Source: Aspidapion aeneum (Eukaryota > Arthropoda > Insecta > Coleoptera > Brentidae). Taken from it: a stretch of 64,000 nucleotides of DNA. Shown in pieces: positions 62,849-64,000 of this stretch. The position numbers and the translations under genes were made by a program. Positions within the stretch are counted from its first letter, which is position 1; each line of letters starts with the position of its first letter. The DNA lies in assembly GCA_963576565.1 (NCBI GenBank), contig OY755046.1:69903719-69967718 (forward strand), in the 5' to 3' direction. The notes under the pieces are model-generated. The model ran no database searches. It was not told the origin of the DNA and worked only from the letters and a program-made list of their open reading frames with translations.

Positions 62849-63777
62849 ATGTCTGTCTGTAACGACCAACGCGCATAACTCAAAAACCGCTTGGCCGATT
62901 TCAATGAAATTTGGTATCTAGACTGGGTCTTGGGTCGAGATGGTCCCAAATGAACAAAATCCACCGAACACAAACCAAATAAAAGGGTGGGGATAGATTT
63001 CAAAAATTAGAGTTTATGTGAAAATATGGCGTGTGTGATATCAAACGAAAGGTAATTGAGTCTGGAGTTAAACAAAATACATTTTAATTTATTTTAAAAA
63101 AAGGGTGGGGGTATATTTTAAAAATTAGAGTTTAAGTGAAAATATGGCGTGTGTGATATCAAACGAAAGGTAATTAAGTCCGGAGTTTAGCAAAATACAT
63201 TTTAGTTCTTGTTTTTTTTCAGGGTGAGGGTGGATTTCAAAAATTTGAGTTTAAGTCAAAACATGGCTTGTGTGGTATCAAACAAAAGGTAATTTAGTGT
63301 GGAGTTGAATAAAATATATTTCAGTTTTTAGTTATATTAGCTCACACGTACACATTGGCAGAGTATTTTTTTTTGCATAGTCTTGACTACTAAACAAGTA
63401 TACCTATTATCATATGTAATATCAGTGGCGTATATAAAAAAAATGTTTCGTGGGGGGGCCGAGACAGTTTCGGGGGGGGGCCAGAGACTTCATGAGGCCG
63501 TATTTGGGGGGCGGGGGGCGGGGGCCCCAGACCTCCCCCTTATATACACCACTGTACGTAATATCATCTTATAATATACATTTATTTGCTACTAAACCAA
63601 ACCAACCCTTAATTCTATAATATCTATCCTGCTTATTAGCTTTTTTTTTTTTTTTAGAAAACTTCATGTGAAGATCACTTTTGCCAAAATTACCGGAATA
63701 CCTTCCATGAAATTGGAATTTCGGAATCTTCACCCCCTTTAATGGAAAATGAATATTACACGTCACACTTGATTTGA
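32334..63777 (+). CDS. TCF15/SCX-like: bHLH transcription factor, scleraxis/paraxis (SCX/TCF15) family
   Basis: Four exons (32334-32536, 34157-34287, 62279-62379, 63658-63777) have GT-AG borders and phases 2, 1 and 0, and sum to 555 bases: 184 residues plus TGA. The ATG has a good context (GCCATGG). Residues 55-107 form the bHLH: basic region [17 protein letters not shown], then [20 protein letters not shown] and [15 protein letters not shown], almost identical to SCX/TCF15. Residues 135-145 ([11 protein letters not shown]) are the C-terminal signature of the same family, which confirms the distant exon 3. The Drosophila relative is CG33557. These factors dimerise with E proteins and bind E-boxes in mesoderm, tendon or somite development; the insect role is inferred. 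Intron 2 (34288-62278) contains the whole ABCF1 gene on the other strand. Confidence 0.88.
32690..33450 (-). mobile_element. LINE fragment, C-terminal part of reverse transcriptase protein
   Basis: The - strand frames at 33318-32974 ([20 protein letters not shown], then [15 protein letters not shown]) and 32912-32721 ([20 protein letters not shown]) are the usual end of an insect LINE ORF2. The 3' UTR hairpin-like GTCGG...CCGAC is at 32714-32746. It lies in bHLH intron 1. Confidence 0.85.
33480..34156 (+). other. Rest of bHLH intron 1, nothing recognised
   Basis: AT-rich sequence with runs of A and T ends in the acceptor TTTTTAG at 34156. No reading frame of interest was seen. Confidence 0.5.
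34157..34287 (+). CDS. TCF15/SCX-like: SCX/TCF15-like exon 2 (helix-loop-helix)
   Basis: The acceptor is TCTTTTTAG and the donor is GCAG|GTAGGT. It encodes the helix-loop-helix ([20 protein letters not shown], then [18 protein letters not shown]) and ends in phase 1. The open frame runs on past the donor to 34400 as intron read-through only. Confidence 0.92.
34688..35340. mobile_element. Dispersed element with TAGCTCACAC ends and (TCTG)n, copy 1
   Basis: The ends TTAGCTCACACATATAC and AACTCACACGTACAC are inverted. The interior carries a TCTG microsatellite (34815-34838) followed by TAACGACCAACGCGCATAAC. Repeated subunits (GGCGTGTGTGATATCAAACG) occur at about 115-base steps. A second copy is at 62640-63352. 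Confidence 0.8.
35670..36720 (+). mobile_element. LINE fragment with FADD reverse transcriptase motif
   Basis: The frame 35853-36197 includes [20 protein letters not shown], the catalytic FADD/YADD box, and further conserved reverse transcriptase parts ([18 protein letters not shown]). After a stop it continues to 36695 with [20 protein letters not shown]. It lacks its 5' half and is inactive. It lies in bHLH intron 2. Confidence 0.9.
36835..37054. mobile_element. Short MITE with CAGGGTGTTCCAAGC end
   Basis: CAGGGTGTTCC at 36835 and GGACACCCTG ending at 37054 are the termini. The inner arms (AATTGGCAAACTAGTAGAAT and ATTCTAATAGTTTGCCAATT) pair. Confidence 0.8.
37305..37700 (-). mobile_element. 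Pogo/Tigger-like remnant, copy 2
   Basis: The end CAGTGAAACCTCCTATAAGC is the same as at 10545. The - strand frame (37701-37411) includes [20 protein letters not shown], a transposase N-terminal helix-turn-helix start. It ends 190 bases before the ABCF1 stop codon. Confidence 0.72.
37759..37764 (-). terminator. ABCF1: Polyadenylation signal of ABCF1
   Basis: AATAAA on the - strand lies about 130 bases after the ABCF1 stop; it is the first such hexamer I see there. Confidence 0.55.
37891..38033 (-). CDS. ABCF1: ABCF1 exon 11 (C-terminus, stop)
   Basis: The acceptor is TTTAG at 38034. It encodes residues 918-964, starting [20 protein letters not shown] and ending NAAISQ before TAA. This follows the NBD2 H-loop as in other ABCF1 proteins. 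Confidence 0.93.
37891..58075 (-). CDS. ABCF1: ABCF1 (ABC50), ATP-binding cassette subfamily F member 1
   Basis: Eleven exons sum to 2895 bases: 964 residues plus TAA. Every phase agrees. Residues 1-382 are a charged N-terminal region with six repeats of about 37 residues (57-277) carrying SSEDEA casein-kinase-2-like sites. NBD1 has Walker A GPNGHGKT (447-454), signature FSGGW (563-567), Walker B LLLLDE (583-588) and H-loop His617. A linker of about 100 residues follows. NBD2 has Walker [10 protein letters not shown] (770-778), LSGGQ (855-859), Walker B VLILDE (875-880) and His909. There are no membrane segments. In animals ABCF1 is a cytosolic factor that binds eIF2 and ribosomes and promotes translation initiation. 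It lies entirely within intron 2 of the SCX/TCF15-like gene, in antisense. Confidence 0.96.
38190..38390. repeat. Dispersed element family B, uninterrupted copy
   Basis: This matches the flanks of 9028-10262 and the copy at 52440-52740 (GGTAGCCTGAAAGCTTAACC, GTTGACAGTTAACTGTTTCG, TATGGGACTCCTCAAAACAC). It shows the ancestral join without the minisatellite. Confidence 0.75.
38398..41835. repeat. Three tandem copies of about 1.04 kb, plus MITE-derived sequence
   Basis: CCTCCACTAATTTTT recurs at 38701, 39759 and 40795 (periods 1058 and 1036), and the third copy ends near 41830. Each unit contains half of the TTTAAGCGGGGTC-type MITE (GACTGACAGGCAAGACGTAA, CCGGGCTTTAGA); the left end of that MITE is at 38398. 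It occupies most of ABCF1 intron 10. Confidence 0.88.
41836..42509 (-). other. Rest of ABCF1 intron 10, nothing recognised
   Basis: AT-rich intron sequence without coding or repeat structure that I can assign. Confidence 0.5.
42510..42689 (-). CDS. ABCF1: ABCF1 exon 10 (NBD2 Walker B and H-loop)
   Basis: It encodes residues 858-917: [34 protein letters not shown] and IIVSHDERL. The acceptor is TTTTAG at 42690 and the donor is ACGG|GTAAGT. Confidence 0.96.
42727..43760. repeat. One-kilobase GATGAA/GATGGA/GATGAT microsatellite
   Basis: Three blocks occur: GATGAA and GATGAT (42760-43015), GATGGA (43045-43250) and GATGAA (43290-43670), with the shared phrase AAAGATAAAAGAT between blocks. It fills ABCF1 intron 9. 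The long Asp-Glu, Met-Lys or Ile-Phe reading frames on both strands are repeat artefacts. Confidence 0.97.
43772..43969 (-). CDS. ABCF1: ABCF1 exon 9 (NBD2 signature)
   Basis: It encodes residues 792-857: [37 protein letters not shown], and [11 protein letters not shown] crossing the junction. The acceptor is TTCATTAG and the donor is GGAG|GTAAGC. Confidence 0.95.
44180..44577. repeat. Dispersed foldback repeat, copy 1
   Basis: TATACTTTACCCCTATATTT and AGGGAAAGTGGGTCTAGT recur at 52075-52110. Both copies fold back on themselves (TTAACATGG/CCATGTTAA arms). It abuts the donor of ABCF1 exon 8. Confidence 0.7.
44579..44778 (-). CDS. ABCF1: ABCF1 exon 8 (NBD2 Walker A)
   Basis: It encodes residues 726-791 with [18 protein letters not shown] and [18 protein letters not shown]. 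The acceptor is TTTAAATAG and the donor is GAAG|GTTAGT. The reading frame requires exon 7 to end at a GC donor. Confidence 0.96.
44825..45065 (+). mobile_element. Small LINE fragment in ABCF1 intron 7
   Basis: The + strand reads KLLYGIETF and [16 protein letters not shown], matching the LINE family at 32974-33318. It is short and broken. Confidence 0.75.
45202..45349 (-). CDS. ABCF1: ABCF1 exon 7 (linker), GC donor
   Basis: It encodes residues 677-724 ([20 protein letters not shown], then [12 protein letters not shown]). The acceptor is TTCTTTAG. The donor is AG|GCAAGT, a GC-AG intron. The only nearby GT gives a stop after two codons of exon 8, so the GC site is needed. Confidence 0.92.
45995..46202 (-). 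CDS. ABCF1: ABCF1 exon 6 (NBD1 H-loop and coiled linker)
   Basis: It encodes residues 607-675: [20 protein letters not shown] with the H-loop, then [20 protein letters not shown] and a basic coiled-coil-like helix. The donor is CAG|GTATAT. Confidence 0.95.
46225..46985 (-). mobile_element. Inverted partial copy of the TTAA-flanked element 48461-49377
   Basis: GAAGCATAGTTTTAGTTATA, CCTCATTCCTCTGGTGTAG and CCCACTTTTGGTAGAATCATCC parts are the reverse complement of 48461-49330. A 33-base LINE 3' piece (46851-46878) interrupts it. The pair forms a 3-kb inverted repeat in ABCF1 intron 5. Confidence 0.85.
47017..47297. mobile_element. Foldback MITE, complete single copy (AATAGGGACTTATTGCAATA ends)
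   Basis: The ends AATAGGGACTTATTGCAATA and ACAATAAGTCCCTATT pair, and CTGACAGTTTT/AAACTGTTAG pair inside. It is the source element of the tandem array at 28679-32260. Confidence 0.88.
47322..47386. repeat. Short near-perfect hairpin
   Basis: Arms of 25 bases (47322-47346 and 47362-47386), beginning ACTAGAGGCCCTCGATACAT, are exact complements with a 15-base loop. CTTGT/ACAAG in the loop extends the stem. Confidence 0.85.
48461..49377. mobile_element. DNA element with GGATGATTC ends and TTAA target
   Basis: GGATGATTCGACC at the left and GTGTAGAATCATCC at the right are flanked by TTAA on both sides (48457-48460 and 49378-49381), the target of piggyBac/Kolobok-type elements. There is no transposase. 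Its right end lies 24 bases from ABCF1 exon 5. Confidence 0.8.
49405..49580 (-). CDS. ABCF1: ABCF1 exon 5 (NBD1 signature and Walker B)
   Basis: It encodes residues 548-606: [17 protein letters not shown] and [20 protein letters not shown]. The acceptor is TTTTAG and the donor is CAG|GTTTGT. Confidence 0.97.
49650..49870 (-). mobile_element. RTE-like LINE 3' end
   Basis: The - strand carries a decayed version of the RTE C-terminal tail ([22 protein letters not shown]) followed by a GATA-type tail at 49694-49708. Confidence 0.6.
49871..51237 (-). other. Part of ABCF1 intron 4, mostly unassigned
   Basis: Low-complexity intron sequence. An isolated MITE end ACAGGGTGTCCCAAG lies at 50720. Two similar phrases (GAGAAAAAGAGACAAAACTATTC at 50310 and a variant at 50203) suggest a short local duplication. 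Confidence 0.45.
51238..51790 (-). mobile_element. RTE-like LINE remnant with RT motif next to a splice site
   Basis: The - strand 51786-51750 reads [14 protein letters not shown], a conserved reverse transcriptase motif. 51600-51240 reads [20 protein letters not shown] and [15 protein letters not shown], an RTE C-terminal part. The middle is deleted. The RT motif begins within the donor consensus of ABCF1 exon 4. Confidence 0.8.
51792..51996 (-). CDS. ABCF1: ABCF1 exon 4 (NBD1 helical part)
   Basis: It encodes residues 480-547: [20 protein letters not shown] through ARRILA. The acceptor is CCTATAG and the donor is GCTG|GTAAGT. The open frame past the donor is the LINE, not ABCF1. Confidence 0.95.
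52050..52380. repeat. Dispersed foldback repeat, copy 2
   Basis: Same family as 44180-44577. The two arms (AAGTGGGTCTAGTACCTTGT and ACAAGGTATCATTAGACCCA) pair across the unit. Confidence 0.75.
52440..52740. repeat. Dispersed element family B, uninterrupted copy
   Basis: Homologous to 38190-38390 and to the flanks of 9028-10262. It also keeps the outer segment AGCGCCATCCACCGAGATAC, which is found inverted at 9040-9060. Confidence 0.75.
52763..52906. repeat. Perfect 60-bp hairpin with 24-base loop
   Basis: The arms 52763-52822 and 52847-52906 are exact reverse complements over 60 bases, starting AAGATCGAATGCAAATAAAA. The identity stops abruptly at the outer edge. It lies in ABCF1 intron 3, beside a short CCGAA pentamer run (52914-52936). 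Confidence 0.95.
53040..54330. repeat. Dispersed element family A, second copy
   Basis: 53100-53540 matches 1960-2400, and 53700-54330 matches the centre 510-1240 in reverse (GGTCTTATGGGAGGTCAGAC, CAGACACCATCCCGATATTC). It fills much of ABCF1 intron 3. Confidence 0.8.
54420..54709 (-). CDS. ABCF1: ABCF1 exon 3 (NBD1 Walker A)
   Basis: It encodes residues 383-479: [52 protein letters not shown] and ILLCEQE. The acceptor is GCATTTAG and the donor is GAG|GTAAGA. Confidence 0.97.
54770..54995. repeat. Dispersed repeat shared with 21895-22090
   Basis: The shared phrases are CATCTTTTCTTGAAACATTT, CCTCCAAGTTTCATGGA, AAGTAGTAAAGTAGTTACGA and CACTCATGTATAGATCATCA. No coding capacity was seen. Confidence 0.8.
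55168..56584 (-). mobile_element. P-element/hAT-like transposon remnant with 8-bp TSD
   Basis: Inverted ends TCGCAGCCAACGAAAAAGAC and TTCTCGTGGGCTGCG are flanked by an exact ATTCCAGG (55160-55167 and 56585-56592). An inner copy of the end motif lies at 56378-56412. On the - strand, 56074-55832 ([20 protein letters not shown]) and 55816-55505 ([16 protein letters not shown] continuation, [20 protein letters not shown]) look like the C-terminal part of a P/THAP-type transposase, by resemblance only. A stop between the two frames and a missing N-terminus make it inactive. It lies in ABCF1 intron 2. Confidence 0.65.
56773..56886 (-). CDS. ABCF1: ABCF1 exon 2
   Basis: It encodes residues 346-382: [20 protein letters not shown], then [14 protein letters not shown], a basic helix preceding NBD1. 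The acceptor is AATTTTAG and the donor is AAAG|GTAAGC. Confidence 0.93.
57043..58075 (-). CDS. ABCF1: ABCF1 exon 1 (start codon, charged repeat region)
   Basis: It encodes residues 1-344. The start [20 protein letters not shown] is the first ATG of a long open frame. Six tandem repeats (57-93, 94-130, 131-168, 169-204, 205-240, 241-277) each run KPxAKKGK, basic, SSEDEA, LKN, SEEEE. This matches the Lys/Glu-rich, CK2-phosphorylated, eIF2-binding N-terminus known in mammals in character, not in sequence. The 307-codon antisense frame is a shadow. Confidence 0.95.
58490..58532 (-). ncRNA. Hammerhead ribozyme motif, left inverted copy
   Basis: On the - strand: TCTC, CTGAAGA, GCCATC/GATGGC, GAAA, C, GTC, GAGA. 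It is identical in its core to the motif at 26949-26991. Confidence 0.72.
59059..59101 (+). ncRNA. Hammerhead ribozyme motif, right copy
   Basis: Same core. Stem II is GTCATC/GATGGC, with one G-U wobble instead of a C-G pair. Confidence 0.72.
59360..60509 (-). mobile_element. 5'-truncated RNase H LINE (I/R1/Jockey-type), copy 2
   Basis: The - strand frame 60340-59945 is an RNase H domain: [20 protein letters not shown] with the first Asp, [16 protein letters not shown] with the Glu, [11 protein letters not shown] with the second Asp, and [15 protein letters not shown]. The frame 59905-59360 continues with the C-x2-C...H-x4-C end ([19 protein letters not shown]). The 3' tail is TAG repeats at 59362-59376. 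The duplication TTTTTTTATTA flanks it. Confidence 0.88.
60520..62278 (+). other. End of bHLH intron 2, mostly unique-looking AT-rich sequence
   Basis: No element or gene was recognised. Small frames (61383-61615) lack any known domain. It ends in a strong acceptor TTTTTTTTCAG at 62278. Confidence 0.5.
62279..62379 (+). CDS. TCF15/SCX-like: SCX/TCF15-like exon 3 (C-terminal signature)
   Basis: This encodes [20 protein letters not shown] and [13 protein letters not shown]. The CTFC-x-SN-RKLS motif is the C-terminal mark of scleraxis/paraxis proteins. The acceptor phase 1 fits exon 2, and the donor is TCT|GTAAGT. Confidence 0.87.
62640..63352. mobile_element. Dispersed element with TAGCTCACAC ends and (TCTG)n, copy 2
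   Basis: Same as 34688-35340. The TCTG run is longer here (62780-62860), and three subunits with GGCGTGTGTGATATCAAACG or a variant follow. It lies in bHLH intron 3. Confidence 0.82.
63426..63554. mobile_element. Short hAT-like MITE (CAGTGGCGTATATAA ends)
   Basis: The ends CAGTGGCGTATATAA and TTATATACACCACTG are inverted. The interior has G and C runs and CATGAGGCCGTATTTGGGG, shared with 19125-19275. Confidence 0.75.
63658..63777 (+). CDS. TCF15/SCX-like: SCX/TCF15-like exon 4 (C-terminus and stop)
   Basis: The acceptor is a long T tract and TTTAG at 63657. It encodes [20 protein letters not shown], then [18 protein letters not shown] and TGA at 63775. The phase fits exon 3. The tail beyond KLS is lineage-specific, so this last exon is less certain than the others. 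Confidence 0.72.
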   Translation, partial: KTSCEDHFCQNYRNTFHEIGISESSPPLMENEYYTSHLI

Positions 63778-63834
63778 TAATTTGTGTGAATTATTTTTAA
63801 TGGGCAGCTTTAATTAATCAGTGACTAGGCACTT

Positions 63835-63985
63835 TTACCAGTGATCGAAAAGCTTTTTCCAGTGATCGGACACTTTAATTTTTTACCAGTTATCGGACAG
63901 CTTTTTATAGTGATAGGACAGCTTTATCACTGGTCGGACAGCTTTTTCCATTGGCCGGACAGCTTCTGTCAGCGGACAATTTTTC
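63835..63985 (+). repeat. Short degenerate tandem repeat
   Basis: Five to six imperfect units of about 24-26 bases contain ATCGGACAGCTTTTT (for example 63892-63907 and 63945-63955). They lie just downstream of the bHLH stop and may continue beyond the window. Confidence 0.7.
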
Positions 63986-64000
63986 TAAAACCGACCTTTT

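Noticed and set aside
62675..62869. Cys-Leu-Ser-Val and Thr-Asp-Arg-Gln repeat frames
   Set aside because: They come from the TCTG microsatellite in a dispersed element.

Overview
The window is AT-rich, intron-rich and packed with transposons. It looks like part of a large insect genome, possibly a beetle, though the order is a guess. Three protein-coding host genes can be read with consistent splice phases. (1) The 3' half of a RECQL5-type DNA helicase gene lies on the + strand (exons 3483-10932). It holds a charged linker and a C-terminal SRI domain; the helicase exons lie upstream of the window. (2) A complete ABCF1 (ABC50) gene lies on the - strand (ATG at 58075, stop at 37891). Its 11 exons give 964 residues. 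(3) A complete bHLH gene of the scleraxis/paraxis (SCX/TCF15) family lies on the + strand (ATG 32334, stop 63777). Its 4 exons give 184 residues.

The main layout finding is that the whole ABCF1 gene sits antisense inside the 28-kb second intron of the bHLH gene. bHLH exons 1-2 lie before the ABCF1 3' end, and exons 3-4 lie beyond its start codon.

By region: 1-2400 is a dispersed inverted repeat. 3483-10932 is the helicase gene; its introns carry a hAT-like element split by a LINE, a TA-type MITE, an inverted minisatellite around telomere-like repeats, and a pogo/Tigger remnant. 11.4-28.6 kb has no recognised host gene. It holds hAT-like elements, two copies of an 8-bp-TSD element with a C2H2 reading frame, a 665-bp satellite, several MITEs with CAGGGTGT-type ends (one triply nested), a Penelope-like element with a hammerhead ribozyme motif, and a LINE. 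28.7-32.25 kb is a tandem array of about 695-bp units ending just upstream of the bHLH start codon. 32.3-37.9 kb holds bHLH exons 1-2 and LINE copies. 37.9-58.1 kb is ABCF1; its introns carry 1-kb tandem repeats, a 1-kb GATGAA/GATGGA microsatellite, TTAA-flanked, P/hAT-like and RTE elements, and a perfect 60-bp hairpin. 58.4-60.5 kb holds a second Penelope-like element with two inverted ribozyme motifs and a second RNase H LINE. 62.3-63.8 kb holds the last two bHLH exons.

The three genes do not form a pathway. RECQL5 acts with RNA polymerase II on DNA, ABCF1 acts in translation initiation, and the bHLH protein is a developmental transcription factor. Their link is positional: the nested ABCF1/bHLH pair must be transcribed through each other. 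No CRISPR, prokaryotic, viral or tRNA/rRNA feature was recognised. All exon calls rest on reading frame, splice sites and remembered family sequence; no alignment or transcript data were available.
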